In this document: positions 20,118 through 26,585 of the stretch, piece after piece | Layout: the number at the start of each line of letters is the position of its first letter | Numbering within the stretch: position 1 is the stretch's first letter | DNA from: a virus | Length of the DNA: 27,853 nucleotides | Reading direction: 5' to 3' (one strand) | IMG/VR virus record: IMGVR_UViG_3300035670_001040 | Span: 1-27,853 of that record | Made by a program: the position numbers and the translations under genes | The notes under the pieces: generated by a model | Databases searched by the model: none | Seen by the model: only the letters and a program-made list of their open reading frames with translations | What the model was told of the DNA's origin: nothing

Positions 20118-20365
20118 TTGTCATTTTCCATATCAATCATGTTCCGGATCGCTTCAAGATGTCCGTTGCTGTCTGCTCCGTGTTCAATACGACAATCGAT
20201 CTCGTTGCGTATGCGACCAATCTTTAGCCAAGCCTCGTCTCGCTGGTTTCTGAGTTGTTCGATTTCATAGATCGCAAGTTTTATTCCCATTGCGATTCGA
20301 AGATTTCCACATGCAGCATCGCTGCATTGAATCCTTCGCAGAGTTTCGATGATGTCCTCGGTCAC
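20114..20365 (-). CDS. Early hypothetical protein
   Basis: An 83-aa protein (MTEDIIETLRRIQCSDAACG...) with a helical charged segment containing LRNQRDEAWLKIGRIRNEID. I start at a GTG that overlaps the upstream TGA (GTGA) and has GAAGAGG ahead, instead of the ATG at 20383. The RDEA motif recurs in the two small early genes at 20659-21215. Unknown. Confidence 0.5.
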   Translation of the reverse strand: MTEDIIETLRRIQCSDAACGNLRIAMGIKLAIYEIEQLRNQRDEAWLKIGRIRNEIDCRIEHGADSNGHLEAIRNMIDMENDK

Positions 20366-20658
20366 TTGCCCTCTTCCATCCAATCCGCTACTGCAAGCAG
20401 AGCCTGTGCAAGGACTCGCAAGTTGTGCGGATTGTCCATGTAGACAGTCGGTGAGGCGGGTTCAGAAGTGTCGAAATAGTCTGCACGAACACCACCCATT
20501 CGCTTGTGCATCGTGGAGTTGTAAAGCGTGGTGATCTCCACCTCGCACCGTCCTTCCGACACAACCCTCACGCCCACTGGACGATTCTTCTCTGCCTCCA
20601 TGCGCAGACGGTCCATCTTTGTGCTCCGCTTGGTCTTATTGGTTTTTGTCTTGCTCAC
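20362..20658 (-). CDS. Early hypothetical protein
   Basis: A 98-aa protein from a GTG at 20658: a basic N-terminus (MSKTKTNKTKRSTKMDRLRM) and a beta-rich middle (VGVRVVSEGRCEVEITTLYN). The C-terminus has a helical NLRVLAQALLAVADWMEEG. Local GC is higher than in the late genes. No family recognised. Confidence 0.5.
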   Translation of the reverse strand: MSKTKTNKTKRSTKMDRLRMEAEKNRPVGVRVVSEGRCEVEITTLYNSTMHKRMGGVRADYFDTSEPASPTVYMDNPHNLRVLAQALLAVADWMEEGK

Positions 20659-20976
20659 TTACAGTCCTTCCTTCGCATGGTCATCATCACCGACAAAAAA
20701 TTGAAACTTTTGCCAGCCTTTCAGTTCACAGAAGTTATCCATCAATGTCTGCACATCTCCATTGTGGTGCTTGGCGTACTGATATGCGGCAGCGAACCTA
20801 GCCTCGTCGCGCTCGGCTTTCATCTTTGCAAGATCGTCCAATGCTTCGTGAAACTCTTTATGGGCAAACTTAAAAGCTTCTATGTATTCCTCAAGTTGCA
20901 TTTGGAGTGCGTGTCGTTCGTCTTGGCACTTGTCAAGTTGACCTTCGTAGGTTGGTTCGTATTGCTTGTCGCTCAC
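20659..20976 (-). CDS. Early coiled-coil hypothetical protein
   Basis: A 105-aa protein from a GTG at 20976 that overlaps the upstream stop (GTGA). It is rich in Glu/Lys/Ala with long helices (RHALQMQLEEYIEAFKFAHK, LAKMKAERDEARFAAAYQY) and ends in ELKGWQKFQFFVGDDD. The ERDEAR helix and Gly-Trp-x-x-Phe end resemble the 20973-21215 protein, so the two may be diverged duplicates. Confidence 0.5.
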   Translation of the reverse strand: MSDKQYEPTYEGQLDKCQDERHALQMQLEEYIEAFKFAHKEFHEALDDLAKMKAERDEARFAAAYQYAKHHNGDVQTLMDNFCELKGWQKFQFFVGDDDHAKEGL

Positions 20977-21215
20977 TTGCCGTCCTCCTTGAAGCAGTCC
21001 CAGCCACGATGTTTAGCGACATCCTTGCACCACAGTTGGCTTTGCGCGTCGATGAGGTTGCACACTTCCCGCCTAGCCTCGTCGCGCTCTCGCTCCAACT
21101 CACAGATCCTTGCATAGCCGTGAGAAATTATATTGATAATTTCAGGACTGAGACTGGTGTTCTTGGAAAGTTCACGCAGTTCGTATGCAACATCTTCAGG
21201 CTTGATCTTCTTCAT
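20973..21215 (-). CDS. Early coiled-coil hypothetical protein
   Basis: An 80-aa protein starting at an ATG that overlaps the upstream TGA. It has a helical core with ELERERDEARREV and ends KHRGWDCFKEDGK. It shares the ERDEAR helix and Gly-Trp-x-x-Phe tail with its downstream neighbour. Function unknown. Confidence 0.5.
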   Translation of the reverse strand: MKKIKPEDVAYELRELSKNTSLSPEIINIISHGYARICELERERDEARREVCNLIDAQSQLWCKDVAKHRGWDCFKEDGK

Positions 21216-21643
21216 GGCATCATATTTCTGTTGTAGGGGATGTATTCATCCTTTGCACACTCAGAGCAGAGAGTCTTCAGCCAGAAGCCACCCTTTGACA
21301 CATGGACAACTCCGCGCTTTGCACACACTTCGCAGACATTGGCGCTCTGATCCTCTGCGTAGTTGATCCAATCCCACATGGTTTCATCGACTTCCCCACT
21401 CACATAGAATCGCAGAGTTCCAAACTTCTCCTTGATCTGATCTATGCGGAACGGAAACTCACAGTCAATAAACTTCTGAGGATTCAGGGTGAGATGATCT
21501 TCAAGTCTTGCGAGAAGAACAGTAATAATCTTGTTCCAACCGGGCTGGATTTCAAGACCATACATACAGCATCCCTTGTGCTTAAAGCACAGAGGGTACT
21601 GCTTCTCAAGATCTTCAAGTTTTAGGTGTTTCTCAGTCTCCAT
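21212..21643 (-). CDS. Zinc-ribbon phage protein (QIKEKFGTLRFY family)
   Basis: A 143-aa protein of a family I know from phages and bacterial genomes without a known function: a conserved IQPGWNKII, then QIKEKFGTLRFYVSG (about 89-103) and a C-terminal zinc-binding pair (ANVCEVCAKRG near 115-123 and TLCSECAK near 133-140). N-terminal Cys residues (FKHKGCCMYG) may bind a further metal. Likely a small regulator or DNA-binding accessory, but no evidence beyond the zinc ligands. Confidence 0.6.
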   Translation of the reverse strand: METEKHLKLEDLEKQYPLCFKHKGCCMYGLEIQPGWNKIITVLLARLEDHLTLNPQKFIDCEFPFRIDQIKEKFGTLRFYVSGEVDETMWDWINYAEDQSANVCEVCAKRGVVHVSKGGFWLKTLCSECAKDEYIPYNRNMMP

Positions 21644-21893
21644 AAAACTCTTTCTTTGTGTATCTAGTCACCTTTGCAATCTTTCCGTAGCGTCTACGGG
21701 CACACGCAACTATACGCTTATAGTCAAGCGGAGTGCAGTAAAAGTGAATGTCAAACCCGTCCACACCCACACCAGATCCCTGCATGAGCTTTCCATATCG
21801 CTTTTCCAGTCCACGGGAAACCTGAAAATAATTTCCACGGGTGTAATAGAGGATGTAATGATACTTAGTAGGCTTTTTGGTGAGAGTTTTCAT
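21633..21893 (-). CDS. Basic early hypothetical protein
   Basis: An 86-aa protein rich in Lys, Arg and Tyr (MKTLTKKPTKYHYILYYTRG..., YKRIVACARRRYGKIAKVTR). Probably binds nucleic acid, but no family is recognised. It overlaps the next gene by 11 bases. Confidence 0.5.
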   Translation of the reverse strand: MKTLTKKPTKYHYILYYTRGNYFQVSRGLEKRYGKLMQGSGVGVDGFDIHFYCTPLDYKRIVACARRRYGKIAKVTRYTKKEFYGD

Positions 21894-21899
21894 TGTGTA

Positions 21900-22211
21900 T
21901 CACTTGTTTGCGGTTGAGTAAGCTTTGTCAAGCCAGTCGAAGAAATATTCGTACTGGTCGATATAACCTTTACGATCATGATCGCCACCGTCATGGTCGA
22001 TTTCAGCAACACTTGCATCCCATTCATCGGGATTGTCGATGTCGATCATTTGGTTTGGGAAGTAAACCATTGCTTCCAAGGAAGTGTGGTAGTCACCATA
22101 ATCAAAAATGGTGATGAGCATTCCAAAACCACCCTTTTGCTTGACCCACTGATACTCATCTCCATGAATGGTAACAGAGCCCTTGTCCGGAATTAGATTG
22201 AAGTCTAGCAT
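21900..22211 (-). CDS. Acidic early hypothetical protein
   Basis: A 103-aa acidic protein with a beta-like N-terminal half (GSVTIHGDEYQWVKQKGGFG, MLITIFDYGDYH) and an Asp/His-rich stretch (EIDHDGGDHDRKGYIDQYEY). No catalytic motif assigned. It follows the small membrane-protein pair. Confidence 0.5.
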   Translation of the reverse strand: MLDFNLIPDKGSVTIHGDEYQWVKQKGGFGMLITIFDYGDYHTSLEAMVYFPNQMIDIDNPDEWDASVAEIDHDGGDHDRKGYIDQYEYFFDWLDKAYSTANK

Positions 22212-22212
22212 T

Positions 22213-22413
22213 TTACTTTCCTGCGGTGATAGTGATCTTTCCTGCCATCACAATGGCCGACACAGCCATCATAAGAGCACCCGACATGAGAAGGACAACC
22301 ATTGCAATGTCAAATGCGGCACCAATAACTCCCTTATAAGGGAACACCTTGAGAATCATGGGCTGCGGCTTGGACTTGACGGCGACCTTCTTCTTTGCAA
22401 TCTTCTTAGTCAT
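22213..22413 (-). CDS. Small membrane protein with basic N-terminus
   Basis: A 66-aa protein. The ATG at 22413 has AAGGA at proper spacing; a TTG at 22431 is less likely. The N-terminus is basic (MTKKIAKKKVAVKSKPQP), followed by a hydrophobic stretch (about 29-60) that could form one or two membrane segments. Overlaps the 39-aa gene by 8 bases. Unknown. Confidence 0.55.
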   Translation of the reverse strand: MTKKIAKKKVAVKSKPQPMILKVFPYKGVIGAAFDIAMVVLLMSGALMMAVSAIVMAGKITITAGK

Positions 22414-22525
22414 AGCGATTCCTTTTTTCAATAAAGTAGACGATTAGATCCCCCACAAGCATGGCTATCACAGGAAGAAATGTAAAGAAAGCAAACCAGT
22501 AAACTTGTGGGGGATGATGGTTCAT
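22406..22525 (-). CDS. Small membrane peptide
   Basis: A 39-aa protein (MNHHPPQVYWFAFFTFLPVI...) with one hydrophobic segment (about 8-31) and a basic end (EKRNRYD). First gene after a strong early promoter (11 bases upstream), so probably the start of the early run that extends to 19140. Unknown. Confidence 0.5.
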   Translation of the reverse strand: MNHHPPQVYWFAFFTFLPVIAMLVGDLIVYFIEKRNRYD

Positions 22526-22536
22526 TTCACTGCTAT

Positions 22537-22564
22537 AGTATACTCATATACGCAGGTCAGTCAA
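22537..22564 (-). promoter_or_regulatory. Sigma70-type early promoter (TTGACT-N16-TATACT)
   Basis: TTGACT (22564-22559) and TATACT (22542-22537) on the minus strand, 16 bp apart; the -35 overlaps the end of the methyltransferase gene. Confidence 0.75.
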
Positions 22565-23643
22565 GCATTGTTGGCAATAATTCTCTCGCCAATCCATTCC
22601 ATGCAGTTGACTGCCATGCTGTTTCCAAGAGCCCGATAACGATGCCCATCAGGGCATTCAGACTTTCCACGCCAAGGAATTAAAGTATAATCATCGGGGA
22701 ATCCCTGAAGTCTCTCACATTCACGTGGAGTCAATTTCCGAACACGACTTAAATTAGAAGTATTTTTGATAACCATTGTAAAGCCATCAGCTCTTGAATA
22801 ATCGTGACAAGTAGTTTCAAGGCACGGAGCAACTTCATGACTTGGTATATCAACATTTACTATGGCAGCAAATGAAGCATTGTCTCTTGCCAAGGTATGA
22901 CAAGGATCACCGGGCACACGACTCTGCCTGTTGATCGGTGCAGTTATTTGGAAGAGGTCGTATGGGACGGGGATGTAGGTGTCTCCGTCTTCTCTGAGTC
23001 TAGCGCAGCGCCTTCCTGCAAGGCACTTAGCAATATCTTTGGTAGGATCTTCCCCCGCTTTTCTGCGCGGAGTAGAATGCCTTTGCAGGCTTTGGGACTC
23101 AAAAAGAACTTTTGCGGCACTGGTTGGGTTTCCAAGACATCCGACAACGAAGACACGTCGCCGTCGTTGCGGGACGGCAAAGGGATGCCCGTGTGTTCTG
23201 ACCCACTGAGCGTCCAAGACCCGGTAGGCCCACCCATACCCCAAGTCTCCCAACGCCCCGAGGAAGGTACCAAAATCCCTTCCTCCGTTGCTTGACAGGA
23301 CACCGGAGACATTTTCCCAGACGATCCACTTGGGGCGATAACGCCTAGCGATCTCAAGATAGGTGAGCATGAGTCCACCACGGGGGTCAGAGAGTCCTCC
23401 TCTGAATCCTGCCAAAGAGAAGGACTGGCACGGCGTGCCCCCGACGAGGAGGTCAACTTGTTCTTTGATTTCCCATTTTTCATAATTTTTCATGTCTCCA
23501 AAGTTTGGAACAGTCGGGTAGTGGTGGGCTAATACAGCGGAAGTAAAAGATTCAATCTCGCTGAACCCAACAGGAACCCACCCGAATGGATGCCAAGCAA
23601 CCGTTGCGGCTTCAATGCCTGAGCATACAGAGAGATATCGCAT
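22561..23643 (-). CDS. C5-cytosine DNA methyltransferase
   Basis: A 360-aa Dcm-type enzyme that methylates cytosine at C5 in DNA. All key motifs are visible: I LSVCSGIEAA (4-13), IV GGTPCQSFSLAGF with catalytic Cys72, VI WENVSG (109-114), VIII AVPQRRRRVFVVG (156-168), IX/target region, then LTPRECERLQGFPDDY and X YRALGNSMAVN. I start at ATG 23643, exactly 6 bases after TATAAT; an ATG at 23649 adds two residues. Codon use and local GC are higher than in the flanking late genes, suggesting a separate origin. It could shield the phage genome from restriction. Confidence 0.9.
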   Translation of the reverse strand: MRYLSVCSGIEAATVAWHPFGWVPVGFSEIESFTSAVLAHHYPTVPNFGDMKNYEKWEIKEQVDLLVGGTPCQSFSLAGFRGGLSDPRGGLMLTYLEIARRYRPKWIVWENVSGVLSSNGGRDFGTFLGALGDLGYGWAYRVLDAQWVRTHGHPFAVPQRRRRVFVVGCLGNPTSAAKVLFESQSLQRHSTPRRKAGEDPTKDIAKCLAGRRCARLREDGDTYIPVPYDLFQITAPINRQSRVPGDPCHTLARDNASFAAIVNVDIPSHEVAPCLETTCHDYSRADGFTMVIKNTSNLSRVRKLTPRECERLQGFPDDYTLIPWRGKSECPDGHRYRALGNSMAVNCMEWIGERIIANNA

Positions 23644-23649
23644 GGGCAT

Positions 23650-23677
23650 ATTATAGCAGCAGGTCGGTTACAGTCAA
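23650..23677 (-). promoter_or_regulatory. Sigma70-type early promoter (TTGACT-N16-TATAAT)
   Basis: TTGACT (23677-23672), a 16-bp spacer and TATAAT (23655-23650) on the minus strand, 6 bases before the methyltransferase ATG. Confidence 0.82.
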
Positions 23678-23684
23678 CTAAATA
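23678..23684 (+). promoter_or_regulatory. T4-type late promoter motif CTAAATA
   Basis: CTAAATA directly abuts the opposite early -35 and lies 18 bases before the ATG at 23703, long enough for a short leader. It probably drives the tagged operon to 26575. Confidence 0.6.
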
Positions 23685-23702
23685 TCTTTACGGGAAAATA
23701 CC

Positions 23703-24758
23703 ATGATCAAATTTAAGCAATTTCTTGAAGAATCTTTTGACAATACAGTAATAAATTTTGAAAGATATATTTCTTTTCTTTCTGAAGAAAATATTTCACT
23801 AACTCAAGCCCCAACAAGCGTTAATTGGGGAACTGTAAAATCTGGATTTGACCAAGCAAAAGATCCCACAACCAGAGCTCAACTTGCCAAAGAAGGCAAA
23901 AAAAAGCGTGGAAAATTATTAGGCCAAGAAGGAAGCAACCCAAAACTTGCAAAAGAAGCGGAAAGTGTTCCTGAATTCTTGACAAAAGGGCTTTCTCTTT
24001 CTCCTTCAGATGAGTCAGGAAGAATCAACACCTGCTCATGTGCAACCGATGAATGTCGTGCTGCTTGCTTGAACAAGGCTGGTCGTGGAGCCATGAGTTC
24101 CGTACAAACAGGAAGATTGAAGAAAACAGACTTCATGCTTGACAATCCCGGCCATTTCATGGGAATGTTGCATGACGAAATTCAAGCCCACGAAAGATCT
24201 GCTGCAAAGCAAGGAAAGCGTGCTGCCGTGAGATTGAATGTGGTATCAGATATTCCTTATGAACATCTACATCCTGAAGTTTTCCATGAACATCCAAATG
24301 TTCAATTTTATGATTATACAAAAATTGCTCGTAGAGTATTGAACCCAAACGGAACTCCAAAGCAACTTCCCAAAAATTATCATCTGACACTTTCATCGAC
24401 TGGAATCCACAAAGGTTCCAATTGGTCAGACGCAAGACAACATTTGAGTAACGGTGGAGTCGTTGCCATGGTATTTGCCGTTCCCGGTGGACGAGGCAAG
24501 AAGGCTGGAGGAGCCTTACCCACCCATGTAACCGATGCAAAGACCGGAAAGAAATTCCGTGTCATTGACGCAGACATTCACGACCACAGACATCTAGACC
24601 ATGTTTACAACGATGCCCAACCCGGTGAAGGTTTGATTGCTGGTTTGAGAATCAAGGGTGGAAAGAAAATGCTTGCCAAGGCAGGGGATTTTGCAGTAAA
24701 GATTCCTGAAGGGCAAACTGAAGTAGTTGTTCCAGACCACTCAAAGGAAGAAAAGTGA
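23703..24758 (+). CDS. GP88-family protein with head-targeting-like N-terminus
   Basis: A 351-aa protein. The N-terminus MIKFKQFLEE looks like a capsid-targeting tag with an L-E-E site. The body resembles the phage GP88 family: a Cys cluster NTCSCATDECRAAC (Cys111, 113, 118, 122), GRGAMSSVQTGRLKKTDFML, VRLNVVSDIPYEHLHP, VQFYDYTKIARR, NYHLTLSS, GGVVAMVFAVPGG, then VIDADIHDHRHLD and GLIAGLRIKGGKK. The family's activity is unknown to me. The Cys cluster could hold a metal or Fe-S centre. The stop overlaps the next start as GTGA. Confidence 0.6.
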   Translation: MIKFKQFLEESFDNTVINFERYISFLSEENISLTQAPTSVNWGTVKSGFDQAKDPTTRAQLAKEGKKKRGKLLGQEGSNPKLAKEAESVPEFLTKGLSLSPSDESGRINTCSCATDECRAACLNKAGRGAMSSVQTGRLKKTDFMLDNPGHFMGMLHDEIQAHERSAAKQGKRAAVRLNVVSDIPYEHLHPEVFHEHPNVQFYDYTKIARRVLNPNGTPKQLPKNYHLTLSSTGIHKGSNWSDARQHLSNGGVVAMVFAVPGGRGKKAGGALPTHVTDAKTGKKFRVIDADIHDHRHLDHVYNDAQPGEGLIAGLRIKGGKKMLAKAGDFAVKIPEGQTEVVVPDHSKEEK

Positions 24759-24904
24759 AAAAATTTAAAGAATTTCTAGAAAATTATGATGTCTACCTAG
24801 ACAAGCCAATGGGATTCAAGAGCCCGGAAGACACAGAGCCTGCAGACGAAGAAACTGACGAGTCCGTGGCCCAAGAAGAAAACGCGAACGAGGTAAGAAA
24901 GTGA
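24755..24904 (+). CDS. Short acidic tagged peptide
   Basis: A 49-aa peptide starting (GTG) MKKFKEFLENYDVYLDK and ending in an acidic tail (PADEETDESVAQEENANEVRK, broken as PADEETDESV and AQEENANEVRK). It is essentially a tag plus a disordered tail. Both ends overlap neighbours by GTGA. It may be a decayed cargo gene, or a real internal head peptide like those of T4. Confidence 0.55.
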   Translation: MKKFKEFLENYDVYLDKPMGFKSPEDTEPADEETDESVAQEENANEVRK

Positions 24905-24930
24905 AAAGTTTTAAAAGTTTTTTGGTTGAA
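24890..24930 (+). repeat. Direct repeat copy 1 over a tag-coding junction
   Basis: 41 bases from the last codons of the upstream gene (EVRK stop) through the first ten codons of the next (MKSFKSFLVE). It differs at two positions from copy 2 at 25573-25613. Confidence 0.85.
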
Positions 24931-25587
24931 TTTCCAATGGTGATGGATTTTTCAGAACCAGAAGACCAAAATCCAGATTACAGAAGGTCATTTCTCACAA
25001 AACCAATTGATCAACTTGTTACAACAGAGGGTGGTGTATTCAGGAGAATGAAACCCAAGAAAATTGGAACGCATGAAGTTGATGGCAAAAAATATACATT
25101 TTATCACCACCAACAAACGAGCAGAGATCCTTTCAGCGGGCCAACCACCACCCATCATATGTTTACGGTAGATGACAAAAAAACTGTAATAGGAGTCGGA
25201 AGAGGAAACACAATAGGAAAAACCGATAAAACTCATGCCATAGGAATGGACATGGCAGCAATTCATCCAGAACACAGAGGAAGAAAACTTTACGCCTCAA
25301 TGTTGGCAAATTTTGTGAATAAAACAGGTCATACATTATTTTCAGATGAGACACAGACGCCAGGTTCAAAGAAGACTTGGGAACACCTTGCTGACAATTC
25401 AGAGTCACTTGGACTAGATTTCAGAGCCCACCCAAGAATGAATGGAAAAATTCTGGTAGGCAAGACAATGACACAATCCCACCCCGGAATGTGGCAAGGA
25501 CAACCAGACATGAATTCCAAAGACATAATTTTATCAATAAGAAGAAAACAAACCGAACAACCAAACACTGATGAGGTAAGGAAATGA
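24901..25587 (+). CDS. GNAT-like acetyltransferase with head-targeting-like N-terminus
   Basis: A 228-aa protein from a GTG. Residues 1-10 are MKSFKSFLVE, a tag with an L-V-E site, identical to that of the next gene. The C-terminal half has AAIHPEHRGRKLYASMLANF (119-138), the acetyl-CoA-binding loop pattern of GNAT enzymes, and then HTLFSDETQTPGSKKTWEHL. The N-terminal half is beta-rich (YTFYHHQQTS, HHMFTV, KTVIGVGRG). The acceptor is unknown. Stop/start overlap ATGA with the next gene. Confidence 0.6.
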   Translation: MKSFKSFLVEFPMVMDFSEPEDQNPDYRRSFLTKPIDQLVTTEGGVFRRMKPKKIGTHEVDGKKYTFYHHQQTSRDPFSGPTTTHHMFTVDDKKTVIGVGRGNTIGKTDKTHAIGMDMAAIHPEHRGRKLYASMLANFVNKTGHTLFSDETQTPGSKKTWEHLADNSESLGLDFRAHPRMNGKILVGKTMTQSHPGMWQGQPDMNSKDIILSIRRKQTEQPNTDEVRK

Positions 25588-25613
25588 AAAGTTTTAAAAG
25601 TTTTTTGGTTGAA
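25573..25613 (+). repeat. Direct repeat copy 2 over a tag-coding junction
   Basis: The second 41-base copy, again covering EVRK-stop of one gene and MKSFKSFLVE of the next. Two base differences from copy 1, one of which changes the start from GTG to ATG. Confidence 0.85.
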
Positions 25614-26129
25614 GATGCACAAGAGTTCACCTCTGCAGCAACCAGCATCAACAAGACAAAACTCCCAGAAGCATATTCAACCATTCACAAGAAAATTGGT
25701 TGGCAGAAGGGTACTACCCACATCGACATCGGCGGTGGAAAGTTTGATAATGCCAAAGAATTTTTGGGAAATTTAGGAGTCGAAGCCCATGTCTATGACC
25801 CTTACAACCGAACCCCAGAACACAATCAGGAAGTCATGGAACGAGCAGGCGAAGGCAAGGCAGACACGGCTTCTCTATTCAATGTTCTGAATGTCATAAA
25901 AGAACCTGAGTACCGAGAGAATGCCCTCAGAACGGCTCACAAAGCCCTGAAGCCCGGTGGAAGAGTATTCATTTCAATATACGAGGGAGACAAGACAGGA
26001 GTGGGCAAGAAAACAAAGGCAGACTCATGGCAGAACAACATGCCCACAGCAGCCCACCTTCCTGAAGTACAGAAAATATTTCCAAATGCCAAAATTCAGC
26101 ATGGAATCATACACGGAACAAAAGAATGA
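25584..26129 (+). CDS. Class I SAM-dependent methyltransferase with head-targeting-like N-terminus
   Basis: A 181-aa protein starting MKSFKSFLVE. The fold is shown by THIDIGGGKFDNA (45-57, AdoMet-binding loop), AHVYDPYNR (acidic end of strand 2), ASLFNVLNVIKEPE (strand 4) and ALKPGGRVFISIYEGD (strand 5). It ends soon after strand 5-6, near the minimum for the fold. The VYDPYNRTPEHNQ block is typical of a phage group; the substrate is unknown. ATGA overlaps link it to both neighbours. Confidence 0.65.
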   Translation: MKSFKSFLVEDAQEFTSAATSINKTKLPEAYSTIHKKIGWQKGTTHIDIGGGKFDNAKEFLGNLGVEAHVYDPYNRTPEHNQEVMERAGEGKADTASLFNVLNVIKEPEYRENALRTAHKALKPGGRVFISIYEGDKTGVGKKTKADSWQNNMPTAAHLPEVQKIFPNAKIQHGIIHGTKE

Positions 26130-26575
26130 AAAGATTTAAAACTTATCTTTCGGAAATCTTCAATAATAATAAAACAGAATCAGAGGATCATCCCGATCTA
26201 TTAAAGGATCAAAATGAAGATGACACCTTAACTGATAAAAATAAATTTGTGTATTCGTATATTCCAAAAGATGAAGAAGGAAACTTGCTTAAAAATCGTG
26301 CAATAAGAACTTGGATGCTTAAAACTAAAGAGGGGGATTGGGAAACTTCCTTTACGGTGGGGGGAACAAATGTAACAAAAGAAGAAAAAGAATTTCCTGC
26401 CGATGTAACAGAAAGAGTTTTTGGTCATTTAAAACATTTTGTTGATACTGTAAAGAAAAATTTAGGAAACCCACCAACTATTAAATACGAAACACGGAAT
26501 AAGAAAAAACATAGAATATATCAAGCAGTAGCAAAAAGATTAGGAACAAAAGCAACAAACATGGAAATTTTATAA
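26126..26575 (+). CDS. Tagged phage protein, unknown
   Basis: A 149-aa protein with the tag MKRFKTYLSE (L-S-E site), an acidic linker (ESEDHPDLLKDQNEDD), and a mixed-fold body (AIRTWMLKTKEGDWETSFTV). The C-terminal KYETRNKKKHRIYQAVAKRLG resembles the last helix of GNAT-like phage proteins. Function unknown. Last of the four overlapping genes after the GP88-like gene. Confidence 0.55.
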   Translation: MKRFKTYLSEIFNNNKTESEDHPDLLKDQNEDDTLTDKNKFVYSYIPKDEEGNLLKNRAIRTWMLKTKEGDWETSFTVGGTNVTKEEKEFPADVTERVFGHLKHFVDTVKKNLGNPPTIKYETRNKKKHRIYQAVAKRLGTKATNMEIL

Positions 26576-26585
26576 AGTAAAATAA

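Noticed and set aside
20506-21117. A 203-codon plus-strand open frame opposite the small early genes
   Set aside because: The minus-strand genes here have coupled starts and sensible spacing; the plus frame has no promoter or ribosome-binding site.
22944-23483. A 179-codon open frame on the minus strand in another frame of the methyltransferase gene
   Set aside because: It overlaps a complete C5-methyltransferase with every motif intact; the alternative frame is low-complexity and has no start context.
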